A stretch of 64,000 nt of DNA from positions 3,596,001 through 3,660,000 of the forward strand of contig JAECYW010000001.1 of NCBI GenBank assembly GCA_023014335.1, given 5' to 3'. Position 1 is the first letter of the stretch; every line of letters starts with the position of its first letter. The notes below the pieces were generated by a model. It saw only the letters and a program-made list of their open reading frames with translations, was not told the origin of the DNA and searched no databases. Shown in pieces: positions 24,273 through 34,953 of this stretch. This DNA comes from Galerina marginata (taxonomy: Eukaryota; Basidiomycota; Agaricomycetes; Agaricales; Galerinaceae). A program made the translations under genes and the position numbers.

Positions 24273-25943
24273 TTACCCCCACCGCACACCACCTCTCTGC
24301 CTTTTCCGTCCTGGGATAGCACTTTCACTATCATACCTGCCATTTGCCCATCCAAAACACGCCCAAAAGGCCGAAGATATCCAAGTCGCGGAATAGACTT
24401 CGAGGACTTTGATGGGGAATCCATGACAGCCACTTGCTTTGAGGAAGAGGGAAAGCGGCGAGTTGCTGGCTTTGTTACCCTGCAGTGGTTTGACGCCCGT
24501 GAGTCTCAGCGTCTCGAGAGAGGGGAAAGGGTAGGAGCAACTCCTTGAGTTTGGGTCGAGTTTCTGGTCCGTGAGTTTGCAGATTGTCGTCAATGAGGAC
24601 TCATGTGCCTGAAGCACCTCTATGGCGGAAAAATCTGCTAAGGAAAGAAAAGATGTATAACAGGATAAGGCTGGGGCATCAAAGTGGAGATCAAGCGTAC
24701 GGACGCGGGGGAAACTAGCGGGATTAAATGTAAACGCAAGAACGAGGTCGTTGAACGCTGTCAATTCGTTGTCGTCGAATTTTTCAGGAGACAATGATAC
24801 TGGGCCAAATCCAAAATTGACTCTGAAGAAGGGGGGATTTTCTCCAAGGCGCGTGGAGGTGTCGGTAAAGCTGAACGCTTTCGAAGAACAACACAAGGCA
24901 ATCCGAGTGGCGGTGTGATTTTGGTAAAAGAGCTTTAGGTATTTTGATAGGGCCCGGTGGGTGTCTCGGAGGACCGGGGTGGTGAGACGGTTATGAAGGC
25001 GGTTGGAGGCGCCCTTGACGACGCTTAAGGATAGAGAACACCCCTGTGCTGGGGTTATGTGGTTGAGCACCCGGGAGCAAACACAAAGGACGTCAGAGAG
25101 GGAGATGGCAGTCAACTTAGGGAAACTGAGGTGTGGGAGGTTGGGTTGGTCAGGTGGATACAGAATTCCTTTTAGTCCAAGGCGCTCCAGCAGCGGCATT
25201 TGCTCGATGGCTTGAAAGGTTTTATGAAGGGTAATAGGCGATGTGAAGAAGACAGAGCGGAGGGTTGATAACCACGGGGCACTAAGGGAGAAATATATCT
25301 GGGTGGCCACGAACTCACGGAGAGATGGTGCGTGGTTGGAGAAAAGATCGAGTGGATGATCTCGGGGGGAATGAAAGAGCAGATGGGCTTCGTTGACAAA
25401 CTTCATGGCAAAGTTAAAATCCAGCCCGTCCCTAAAGCCGTCGTGATAGCACCGGACCTTGAAAGTCTCAAGATTGGGTGCCGGTTGAAGAATTGTCTGC
25501 CAGCTCGTAGAACGGTCGTCCATTGACAGGGGGACGATATTCACGACGAGTTTTTGTATTCGTGTCCAATTGTTCTTGATGAGGGACTCAAAAAATGTCC
25601 ATGCCCGAGATTTGTTTTGGCGCTTGCTGATCGAGCCCCGTATCCAGAGAAGGGCTCCCTCCGATCGGCGAAGTATCTCGTTCACCCAGTCTTCCTTGAC
25701 CTTGGAATCCTTGCAGAGCACGTTCAGGTCGATGAGTTTTCCCCAGATGGACGGGTTGTCCGCGAGGATCTGGCGCCATCTTTGGGAGACTAAAGAGGCG
25801 TGATGGGTGTCTTTGAGAGCGTTGATGTTGAAGAACATATCAGCGTTCATCTCAAAAATCAGCAAGAGCAGTTCGTTTGGGAATGTGTGGATGCCGGTTT
25901 CGATTGTCGCCGTATTGTCATCGCCTGTAGAATCCTGTTCCAT
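24273..25943 (-). CDS. F-box-like protein F1 (frameshifted tail)
   Basis: Intronless, 556 codons. I choose the ATG at 25943 (MEQDSTGDD...) rather than the upstream one at 26027, because the leader ACCCACTGTTCAATTCCCG just before it is shared with the paralogs and all copies begin ME-x-D/x-P. Residues 15-65 form the F-box-like motif: HTFPNELLLLIFEMNADMF and SLVSQRWRQILADNPSIWGK. The rest resembles leucine-rich-repeat-like receptor sequence (FELYP leader excluded). Compared with F8, about 14 nt are missing near 24391; the family ending LGYLRPFGR... is read only in another frame (stop at about 24245), and this frame ends at 24273 with about 35 unrelated residues. Expected role, from the family, is substrate receptor of an SCF ubiquitin ligase. 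The altered tail may or may not matter. Confidence 0.75.
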   Translation of the reverse strand: MEQDSTGDDNTATIETGIHTFPNELLLLIFEMNADMFFNINALKDTHHASLVSQRWRQILADNPSIWGKLIDLNVLCKDSKVKEDWVNEILRRSEGALLWIRGSISKRQNKSRAWTFFESLIKNNWTRIQKLVVNIVPLSMDDRSTSWQTILQPAPNLETFKVRCYHDGFRDGLDFNFAMKFVNEAHLLFHSPRDHPLDLFSNHAPSLREFVATQIYFSLSAPWLSTLRSVFFTSPITLHKTFQAIEQMPLLERLGLKGILYPPDQPNLPHLSFPKLTAISLSDVLCVCSRVLNHITPAQGCSLSLSVVKGASNRLHNRLTTPVLRDTHRALSKYLKLFYQNHTATRIALCCSSKAFSFTDTSTRLGENPPFFRVNFGFGPVSLSPEKFDDNELTAFNDLVLAFTFNPASFPRVRTLDLHFDAPALSCYTSFLSLADFSAIEVLQAHESSLTTICKLTDQKLDPNSRSCSYPFPSLETLRLTGVKPLQGNKASNSPLSLFLKASGCHGFPIKVLEVYSATWISSAFWACFGWANGRYDSESAIPGRKRQRGGVRWG

Positions 25944-26344
25944 CTTTCGGGAATTGAACAGTGGGTACAACTCGAAGGTAGGTGGGTCGGTAGTACTGTA
26001 GTACTTATAAGAAAATTTGGAAAGCAACCGCCCTTCGAAGATCGAACCGTGTCAGCAACTCGTTGTTATTCTCGGACTTTGAAAACATGTCGCGTCAATA
26101 TATTGTGCTTGCAGGGCTTTAATTTTTTACGTGTTGATTGGTATACAACTCTCGCTTGTCTCCAAATATCAGCAGGCCTAGGGCAAAGCCTTCTTCATTG
26201 CTACAGCGGACACTTGTGGTAAGTATATCTTCGCTCGGAAAAAGACAACAAAAAAATTAGATCCCTATGCACGAATCACTAGGTTACGAAATCCATAGAT
26301 TGCGCACTAGAAAGGAAGTCAGAACTGAGGCTACCTACTCAAAG

Positions 26345-28031
26345 TCAATACTCAAGAAAGACTCTATGCGCGTTACCCCCACCGCACACCACCTCTCTGC
26401 CATCTCCGTCTTGGGACAGCACTTTCACCATCATACCCGCCATTTCCTGATCCAAAATACGGCCTAAAGGAGAAAGATATCCGAGTCGTGGACTTTCTAT
26501 CGTTGGACATACCTCAAGTACGCTGATAGGACACCCATGATCGCGACAAGCGTCGAGGAAAAGGATGAGGGGCGAGATGCGAGCCGCCTTGACGGAGCTT
26601 GGCTCTTTAATTCCTGTCAGTCTCAGCGTCTTGAGAGCGGGGAAAGGGAAGTTTACTGAGCCTGGGCGGAGTTTCTTACCGTCGAGTTGGCGGATCACCG
26701 CCAATGAGGACTCCTGTGTGTGAAGCGCCTCTATGGCAGAAAAAGCTGACAAGGTAAGGAAGGAAGTATATAAACTCGGGGCGTCAAGGTGGAGATAAAG
26801 CGTATGGGCGAAGGGGAAACTCGCGGAACCAAATGTGAATGCAAGAACAAGATCAGTGAAGGCCTTGAATTCGCCGTCGTGGAATCTTGCACGAGCCAAT
26901 GCCTTTGGGCAAAACTGTAAATTGAATATGAAGAAGGGGGGATTTGCTCCGAAGCTCGTGGTGTCGGTAAAGCTGAATGCATCCGAAGAACAACTCAAGG
27001 CGATACGCGTGGCTGTGTGACTTTGATAAAAGAGCTTCTTGTATTTTGATAGGGCCTGGTGAGCATCTTGGAGGTCCGGGGTTGTGGGAAGGCTATGAGG
27101 GGGGTCGAGGGCGCTTAAGGATAGGGAACACCCCTGAGCTGGGTTTATGTGGCTGAGCACCAGGGAGCAAACACAGAGGAAGTCGGACAGGACGATGGCA
27201 GTCAACCTAGGACAACTAAGGTGTGGGAGGGTGGATTGATCAGGTGGATACATAACTTCTTCTAGTTCCAGGCGCTCGAGCTGCGGCATTTGCTCGATGG
27301 CTTGAAAGATTTTATGAAGGGAAACAGGGGAGGTAAGGGAGACGGAGCGGAGGTTCGATAACCACGAGGCACTAAGGGAGAAATACATCTGGGTGGGCTC
27401 GAACTCACGGAGAGATGGTGCATGGTTGGAGAAGAGATCGAGTGGACGATCTAGGGGGGGACGAAAGAATAGCAGATAGTCTTCGCCGACAAACGTCGTC
27501 ATGGGAGTGTCAAAATCCAGCCCGTCCCTAGAGTTGTCGTGATAGGACCGGACTTTGAAAGTCTCAAGATTAGGAGCGGGCTGAAGAATTGTCTGCCACG
27601 TCGTAGAATGGTCGTCCATTGACAGGGGGCCGACATCCACAACGAACCTTTGTATTCGTGTCCAATTGTTCTTGATGAGGAGGTGGAAAAACATCCATGC
27701 CCGAGATTGGTTTTGGCGCTCGCTGACTGAGCCTCGTATCCAGAGAAGGGCTCCCTCTGACCGGCGAAGTATCTCGTTCACCCAATCTTCCTTGACTGTG
27801 GAATCCTTGCAGAGGATGTTGAGGTCGATGAGTTTTCCCCAGATGGACGGGCTGTCCACGAGGATCTGGCGCCACTTTTGGGAAACTAGAGCGGTGCGAT
27901 GCGTCTTTGAGTGCGTTGATGTCGGAGAACATATCAGCGTTCATCTCAAAAATCAGCAAGAGAAGTTCGGTTGGGAGAGTGGAAATGCTGGGTTTGATTG
28001 GCCCCGTATCCATTGTAGGATCCTGTTCCAT
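26345..28031 (-). pseudogene. F-box-like F2, frameshifted after the F-box
   Basis: The family start MEQDPTMDTGPIK lies at 28031, preceded by the shared leader. The frame carries STLPTELLLLIFEMNADMF and INALKDASH, then loses the family sequence. At about 27904 two nucleotides are missing relative to F6 (GATACG against GACG), and the rest of the gene (SPSIWGKLIDLNILCKDSTV onward to the usual LEY end at 26345) is open in another frame. The downstream ORF could start at an ATG at 27859 but would lack the F-box, so I call it a pseudogene. The N-terminal half is closest to F1; the C-terminal part (ISPLILFLDACRDHGCPISV) is of the F3/F5 type, so this copy is itself mosaic. It forms a tandem pair with F1. 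Confidence 0.75.
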
Positions 28032-29289
28032 CTTTCGTGACTTAGACAATGGGTACAACTCAAAGGGTAGGTGAGGCGGCGGTGAGTAGAAGAAACGTGG
28101 AAGACAGCGTCGACGTCGTCGAAGCAAAACTGATTGCGATCACTGCGATTGGCCACATGTCTGGCGGAATGTGCGGCCCGGCACCGTACACAGGTCCATG
28201 TGTACTGTAGAGCAGAGAGCGACTACCTTTTATCTCTCCTAGACAGATATCGAAATGATATAATGATCCTTACTTTCCCGGTCTCCACGGACCACACTCC
28301 TATTTGCAACTTAAGCATTGGTCGTGATGCGGGTTGTGTTGAAATCAAATCTGCAAACGCGTGATCATCTCAAGATCAGCGAGGGGAAAGCAAGAAGAAT
28401 AAGATTTCCGGTTGGCCTCTGTGACGGCAAGAGGGCAAACGGATGGGGGGTGGAAACAAAAGTAGACTACTTTATGTACTGTAGACTACAGAATAATCAC
28501 CTGATAAATAGCACGCGGTGCGCATGTACCCATCAGCGCATTGCGCATGCTCGCACAGCCACGCAATATTCCAACAGGTTGAAGGTTCGGCGTCGCATTA
28601 TCGACTCGCATACCCACAGCTAGACCCGCAATTGAAACAGCACCCAGAGTCGGAGTCAAAGGCTCAATGTATGTGATTTTCCTACCTATAGATAGTGAGC
28701 ACAGGTTAGTATATAATCCCTGCTTATATTTGAATTTTACCATCGACATGCCTCTAAGTCGGAGAGCTTTTTATTTAAATTGTTTCTTGCAGAGTGACTT
28801 CGAGAGGATAGGCAAAGTGTAGGTGTCCAGAGCGAAGAAGAGGAGTGACAAAAGTGATTGAGAAATGATACACTTAGCATTGACAATAAATGGGCAAGCC
28901 CGCGAGGTCGAAACCTGATGTTATGACTCTGCGAAATAAATTGCAGGGACTTCGAGGACAAAAGACGGGAATAAAGAGAAGTCGGGGTGGATAGAAGAGG
29001 TAAAAATGGGAGTTAATGATGATTCATGAATAATGGGGTGTATAGCGCATAGAAGAACCAATTAAAGTGGAAATGGGCTTAGTAGGGGCGTTTAGGAAAT
29101 GGCCTCCAAAAAGAAGAGAGTGGCTGTGTCCGGCTCGGAAAGTGAAGTAAGCGGTAGGGCGCCTATTGTGAAATCTGCGTTTAGACCACGCAGAACGCAG
29201 CGACACTCATCAGAAGGGCAACGAGAAGTGATCAGTTGAAGGAGGGGATGCAGCGTGGTCAAAACTCGAAGAAAACCAATATTATTTAG
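28032..29289. other. Intergenic region upstream of F2
   Basis: About 1.26 kb. At about 28150-28185 it has the GC-rich F-box upstream element (complement of GTGCGGCCCGGCAC) next to a CCAAT-like GCCAAT. Around 28462-28493 two GTAGACTAC units occur, resembling the ends of the inverted-repeat arms at 37.1 and 40.5 kb. No gene was recognised. Confidence 0.45.
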
Positions 29290-30006
29290 GCATAAGAACG
29301 ACACTACCAGGTAAATTATCTAAGGGCGGTACAACATTCCGATCCCCGGATGACAAACATCGCCTTGGGTTTATCTTCGAACAGCCCTTCTGATAGAGCC
29401 AAACACGGTCGAGATAGAAATCACCGTAAGTCTGGCCATATTCGTAATGCTCGCCTTGCCCAATTGGTGAAACCAGGCTGATAATTCTCAGTTATAGATA
29501 ACGTTGTGGGCGCGCTCCACATCTACTCCGCTGCGGCGTATCGACGATCATTCGTTATCGTTTCGAACATAATAACTTAACCTTCGCTACTTACCTCATT
29601 CACTCACAACTGACATTGCTTAAGACAGGAGCTCCTGCGCGCCAAGGTTAATTCTAAATGCGTTGCACCTAGACTCAAGCCGATTTCTTTGCGGTTGAAT
29701 GGCCTAGAGGCTGCACCTCAATTGAATACAGTAAGTTGGTAAATACACTGTATCAGGTTAGTCTTATAATTTTCTTTACTTCAACCAAAATCCAAGGTAA
29801 TGTATTCTCGTTCAATGCGGCTTATTTAGAGTCTCATTACCCAGGAATTCGGCAGATCACTTAATTTAGAAGTTCCTACACTTGCCCATCTGTCATTCCC
29901 GGCATTCGCTGATGCTGCACAACTCTCGGATGTTCTCTTGCGCCAGGATGTAAAGTATGCATCCCACGGAGTCTATGAGCTTCTTATTGTGGGCGCACGC
30001 GAGTAA
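29290..30006 (+). pseudogene. Possible decayed multi-exon gene of unknown family
   Basis: Short open segments look coding and are bounded by plausible splice sites, but are too short for long-ORF detection. At about 29310-29393 one frame reads GTTFRSPDDKHRLGFIFEQP before a stop. At about 29626-29733 a frame reads LLRAKVNSKCVAPRLKPISL and ends at a good donor (ACA|GTAAGT). After an acceptor CCAG near 29844 it continues in phase as EFGRSLNLEVPTLAHLSFPA and QLSDVLLRQDVKYASHGVYE to TAA at about 30004. I do not recognise the protein. The stop in the first segment and missing connections suggest a relic; a short functional gene cannot be excluded. Confidence 0.3.
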
Positions 30007-30237
30007 TGCGCTGGTGTGGCTGGTGACAGCCTGACGGAAGCAAAGTTTAATTATGTTTTCCGGTGTGAATGGATCGCTGTAACACCTCAGGGGTTGGATA
30101 GTTCACGAAATCCACAATCTACCGTTTCATGATCAACCGGGAGCTTCTGGGACTCATTTAAAACAGCAGACCTCAAGTAGTCAACCCAAACATAACATTC
30201 TGCATTCTTTCCTGTCCAACACAACTTCAGCCTCCAA

Positions 30238-31504
30238 ATGACCAGTCAATTCGTCTTGGTGGACGACACCAACCCCGATATTTTGTACGACCAGAATTGG
30301 GTAGCAAAAGGCATCAAAAATTCTACTTGGACGCCAACCGGTTTCCCCCTCAACTACACGACACACGAGAATCTCAATAGCACCGCGCAATTTAGTTACA
30401 CCTTCACCGGTAATGATCATTCCACTTCTCACTCTGTAACCAGCAGAAACTTGCACTGATGACATCCCTTACGCATTTAGGAACTACAATTCAAGTGTAC
30501 AGTGCAATCTCGACGCAGGGGGCTCAGCCTTCCTGGAATTTTTCGTTGTCAAAGGGATCGACCCTTAAAAGTTCATCGCAAGCTCTTCAGGGGACGTCTG
30601 GCACAAACCAGTTTCTTATTTACGAGGCGGACTCCCTACCTTACGACAAGTACACCTTGGTTGCTACTGCCAGCGGAATTTCCAACTCGTCCCAGCCCGC
30701 GATTCTGGATTATATTCTTTTCGCTCCAGTCCCTGTAGGCGGTGGGCCACAATCCGCTGCGCTGAAGATATTGAAGAACGACTCAAGTATACAATACGAT
30801 GCTGGTTGGCAAAGCATGGGGACATCGTCAGCTGTTGCGACAACCGCTGACCTATCCATGAAGCTCACATTCACTGGTGCGATTAAAATTCCTCTTGTAT
30901 ACTAAAATACTAACTCCTTGGTGCAGGTACTTCTGTAACCTGGATCGGAAGCTATCACCGGAATTACACAAATTCTGGGGCAGCGGCAGTATACTCAGTG
31001 GACTCCTCAGTGGACGTACCTTTCTATTTTCCAAGTGGTGTGAGCGCGATAAACAATTCTGTGCAGGAGCAGCAAAACCAGGTTTACTTCAAAGTACCAA
31101 CCGGCCAGATTGGCTCTCACAACATTACTGTCCGGTACGAAGGTAACATAAATACGACGCCGCTCATTCTGGACTATCTCATTGTGGAGAACCCTTGGGT
31201 TTCGCCGCCGAAAGGCTGCGGTCTATTGTCAAAGTGCAATGCGTCATTCAAATTCACCGTGTTAGGTCTTTCGATTACTATAGCTGTTTTGGTCCTAGTG
31301 ATTGTCGGCCTTATCTGGCGCACTCGATGCCTTGGGAGGAAGAAGCGCGACTACAAAGCGAAGGCCGACAAACTGCCCGGGACAGTCATCAACAATATAG
31401 CGGCCTCACCCCGTCGAAGTCAATTTTCAACCAATCAAAGTATTCATATAAACGTAAGCGGCTCTATCAATTTTCAAAGCATGAAAACAAAATTCAGACG
31501 GTGA
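30238..31504 (+). CDS. Single-pass membrane protein with two beta-sandwich-like repeats
   Basis: Three exons: 30238-30409, 30481-30876 and 30927-31504, with both introns in the same phase after FTG (FTG|TTIQVY and FTG|TSVTWI), giving about 380 residues. Two similar extracellular-type modules are seen: VDDTNPDILYDQNW...FTGTTIQVYSA, and ILKNDSSIQYDAGW...FTGTSVTWIGSY. Many N-glycosylation sequons follow, then a TM helix (FTVLGLSITIAVLVLVIVGL) and a basic cytosolic tail. No signal peptide is present at this start, as in many family members I know from Agaricomycetes, so topology is inferred. The function of this family is unknown; carbohydrate binding is sometimes proposed for such folds. It sits between two tandem F-box pairs. 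Confidence 0.75.
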
Positions 31505-32901
31505 ACCATCTTTCCCTCAGGCGAAATGATAACACCGATACCTTATTCTGCCCAGGGGCCCAACTATGATAGTCAGGATTGTACCACATCATTTTCCTCC
31601 ATCCCTGTTCTCTCATCGGTATGGCAATATTTGTTCTGAAGTCTTGAGAAGGAAATTGCTTCTCATCCAACATTTCGTCGTATTCTTCTCTCCCTCTTCC
31701 ATATTTATCCCTGAAATTTCTATGGACTACATACTGTATGTTATAGGCTTTGGACAATGATGAACGTGTTTCAACGATAATATATGCAATGTCCGATTGA
31801 AAACTGTGCAAACTAACAAATAAGCGCCCGTGATCAAGTCGAGTATCCGCGGAGTTTGTATATTTTTGGCTAGCCGACGAGTTCGGTGTCAGCGAGGAGG
31901 GATTTCATTATGCAGTTCTCACCAAATGTCATGTCTTAAACATGTGGATGATACGATCTTCAGAACCTGTTCATGATGGATGGATAAACTGCACGTTGAG
32001 CTGTTGATTCTTCCGCACTGCCTTCGCCAGATGTCACTTCGAAATAAAGTTCTTGAGCCTCACGCCAGGCCTAGTATTCGGCACATTTGACCAATATAGA
32101 TGAGAAATGGTGGCCTTGTCAATGGGGTGTAATTTCCCAACCCAGTTGGGAGTGTCTTCTCCCTGTATTTAAAGTACTACATGATCACCACCGAGTAGCA
32201 TAAACCCAGGAAGATCGTCAAGGGGTTTATGAACAAGACATCAGATATAGAACAAATCCAAATCTTCTTGGCTGCTCAACGCGAATGAGAAAGATGGCAA
32301 GTCGTCGTTTACTACTCAAATCCACAGGAGGACTCTTCCGCTTGAAGCTGACGAGCTGCGTAGGATAGCCCAAGGATGACGAACAGATTCGTAGAGAGAC
32401 GGACATGTGTCAACCCTCTCGTTCCATTTCTCCTTTCCATCAGCCTCTAGCTTAATTATATCTAGAGAAATATTATCGTTGTTGAGCACTTTGCGCTTTC
32501 ACAAACCAGGCACAGCCTTAACAGAACAGGATTGACAAATGCCAGCGCAGTATTATTGTGTCTCCTAACTTCTTGACGTAAGTTGTCTTAATTGGTTGCC
32601 ACTGGAGGTACATTCATTGAATCATGATAGTTAGAATGAATCTCCCTCGACTGACTGACCAGTTCTCCCGCGGGCGATTGACTACGACATTTCTTTTTGT
32701 TGCGGCCTTGTGTTATTGTCCTAAAACCTTCTGACAACCAGTGACTGCCGTATCGCATCGTCAGTACGCATATTAATTCTCAGTGTCCACTGTCAATGAC
32801 TGCAGCCACGCCGATACATATCAACGAATCAGGCAACCCGAGTGCTCCGAGTCTTACCAGTTGGGCTAGAGAAAATTAGAACAGAGGCTACCTACTCCAA
32901 A
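31505..32901. other. Intergenic region, nothing recognised
   Basis: About 1.4 kb between the membrane-protein gene and the 3' end of F3. Only short open frames without motifs were found; no repeat shared with the rest of the window was noticed. Confidence 0.45.
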
Positions 32902-34578
32902 TCAATACTCAAGAAAGAGTCTATACGCGTTAACCCCTCCGCACACCACCTCTCTGCCCTCCTCTCCATGTGACAGAACCTTTAGCGTCATACCTACCAT
33001 GTCCTGATCCAGAATACGGCCAAAAGGCCGAAGATATCCGAGTCGTGGAGCTGTTGCAGTTGGATATACCTCGAGTACACTGATGGGACACCCATGATCG
33101 CGGCAAGCGTTAAGGAAAAGGATGAGGGGTGAAATGCGAGCTGCCTCGACGGAGCTCGGTCCTTTAATTCCTGTCAGTCTCAGCGTCTTGAGAGCGGGGA
33201 AAGGGAAGGCTTCAGAGGGTAGGTTGTGTTCTCGGCCGTTGAGCTGCAGTATTGTCATCAAAGCGGACTCCTGCGTATGAAGCACCTCAATACCAGAAAA
33301 ACATGATGCGGCGAGGAAGGAGGTGTATAAGGCCGAGACGTCAAGTTCGAGGTTGAGCGTGCGGACGAAGGGAAAGGAAGCAGGTTGAATTGCGAATACA
33401 GAAATAAGGGTGTCGAGGGCTGTCAATTCGCCGTTGTGGAATCTGGTGGACGAGAATGTTTCTGGTCCAAATGGAAAAGAGATCGTGAAGAAGGGGGAGT
33501 CATCGCCGGAGCGAGGACTCGTATCGGTAAAGCCGAATGCCTCGGAACGGCAGCATAGTAGAATCCGAGTAACTGCGTGGCTCTGGTAAAAGGTCTTCAG
33601 ATATTTTGATAGGGCTTCACCAGCATCCAGAAGGATCTGGGTTGTAAGAGTGGTACCATCGCAGTCCAGCGCGGTTAGGGAAAGAGAACACCCAGGTGCT
33701 GGGGTTATGTGATTGAGGACGCTGGCGCAAACATCGAGAAAGTCGGACAAGACGATATCAGTCAACCTGGCGAAGCTAAGGAGTGGGAGGATGGGTTCAT
33801 CGGGTCCATATTGAAGTTGTCTCAGGTCAAGGCTCTCAAGCAACGGCATTTGCTCGATGGCCTGGAAAGCTCTACGAAGGGTAACAGGGAACGAAAAAGA
33901 GATGGAGCGGAGGTTCGATAACCACGGCGCGCTAAGGGGGAAATATATCAGCGTGGGCACAAATTCCCGCAGGGATGGTGCGTTGTTGGCGAAGAGCTGA
34001 TCTTCGCGGAAACGAGAGAATAGCAGCCATTTTTCACTGGAGACCGTCCAGGGGGCATGAAAACTCAGTCCTTCCGAAATGTTGTGGTGATAGAACCGGA
34101 TTTCGAACCTCTCGAGGTTGGGTGCAGGTTGGAGAATCGTCTGCCAGGTCGGAGAAGGCTCGTACATGGGGCCGATGTCCACGACGAGCTTTTGTATTCG
34201 TGTCCAATTGTTCTTGATTAAAGGCTCAAAAAACCTCCATGCCGGAAGTTGGTCTTGGCGCCCGCTGACAGAGCCCCGTATCCAGAGAAGGGCTCCCTCC
34301 GATCGGCGAAGTATCTCGTTCACCCACTCTTCCTTGACTGTGGTATCCGTGCAGAGCACGTTGAGGTCTATGAGTTTTCCCCAGATGGACGGGCTGTCCA
34401 GAAGGATTTGGCGCCACCTTTTGGAGACTAAATTGGTGTGATGGGTGTCTACGAGAGCATTGAAATCGGCGAACATGTCGGCGTTCATCTCAAAAATGAG
34501 CAAAAGGAGTTCGTTTGGGAGGGTGTGGATGCCGGCTTCGATTGACGCCGTATCGCCTGCAGGATTCCGTTCCATCAT
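32902..34578 (-). CDS. F-box-like protein F3 (intact, mosaic)
   Basis: Intronless, 558 codons. Two ATGs stand together at 34578 and 34575 after the shared leader. Residues 15-70 hold the F-box-like block: IHTLPNELLLLIFEMNADMF and NLVSKRWRQILLDSPSIWGK. The central region has family landmarks SEGALLWIRGSVSGRQDQ, NNWTRIQKLVVDIG, TWQTILQPAPNLE, APWLSNLRSISFSFPVT and ITPAPGCSLSLTALD, and it ends RPFGRILDQDMVGMTLKVLS...LEY. The N-terminal half groups with F4/F6, while the C-terminal third (FPFGPETFSSTRFHNGELTA, ISPLILFLNACRDHGCPISV) is nearly that of F5. Likely substrate receptor of an SCF E3 ligase. Tandem with F4, repeating the F1/F2 layout. Confidence 0.85.
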   Translation of the reverse strand: MMERNPAGDTASIEAGIHTLPNELLLLIFEMNADMFADFNALVDTHHTNLVSKRWRQILLDSPSIWGKLIDLNVLCTDTTVKEEWVNEILRRSEGALLWIRGSVSGRQDQLPAWRFFEPLIKNNWTRIQKLVVDIGPMYEPSPTWQTILQPAPNLERFEIRFYHHNISEGLSFHAPWTVSSEKWLLFSRFREDQLFANNAPSLREFVPTLIYFPLSAPWLSNLRSISFSFPVTLRRAFQAIEQMPLLESLDLRQLQYGPDEPILPLLSFARLTDIVLSDFLDVCASVLNHITPAPGCSLSLTALDCDGTTLTTQILLDAGEALSKYLKTFYQSHAVTRILLCCRSEAFGFTDTSPRSGDDSPFFTISFPFGPETFSSTRFHNGELTALDTLISVFAIQPASFPFVRTLNLELDVSALYTSFLAASCFSGIEVLHTQESALMTILQLNGREHNLPSEAFPFPALKTLRLTGIKGPSSVEAARISPLILFLNACRDHGCPISVLEVYPTATAPRLGYLRPFGRILDQDMVGMTLKVLSHGEEGREVVCGGVNAYRLFLEY

Positions 34579-34953
34579 TCAGAATTCTGATAGCGGGTAC
34601 AACTCGAAGGGTATACGATGAGTCCGTTGAGGTCCGTTGTATGTATACTTGCAAGAAATTTGGAAAGCAAATTGGCAATCGCCCTTCAAAGTTCGAACCG
34701 TGTCAGCAACTCGTTATGTAATCTTCGGACTTTGAAAACGCGTCGCGTCAATATTGTGCTTGCAGGGATTGATTCGACAATAAATTTAGTCACCATGGCG
34801 GAGCTTTCTTCATCAGCCCAAAACAGACACTGGCAATATATCTTCGCATGCAAGAAAGACAACAAAAAAAATTCATACCCATATTTATGAAGTTACGAAA
34901 TCCATAGATTACACACCAGAAAGAAAGTCAGAACAGAGGCTATCTACTCCAAG
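34579..34953. repeat. F3-F4 spacer, duplicate of the F1-F2 spacer
   Basis: About 375 bp. It matches the F1-F2 spacer (25944-26344) in order and orientation: CGAACCGTGTCAGCAACTCG, CGGACTTTGAAAAC, GTCGCGTCAATAT, TTGTGCTTGCAGGG, AAGTTACGAAATCCATAGAT-type stretches recur. This shows that F1+F2 and F3+F4 are copies of one two-gene block. Confidence 0.75.

Noticed and set aside
24245..24433. A separate 62-codon gene
   Set aside because: Its text is the conserved tail of the F-box family, displaced from the F1 frame by a small deletion; it is part of F1, not a gene.
26345..27859. F2 as an intact 504-codon protein starting at the internal ATG
   Set aside because: The family start, leader and F-box lie upstream in another frame; an internal start would lose the F-box.
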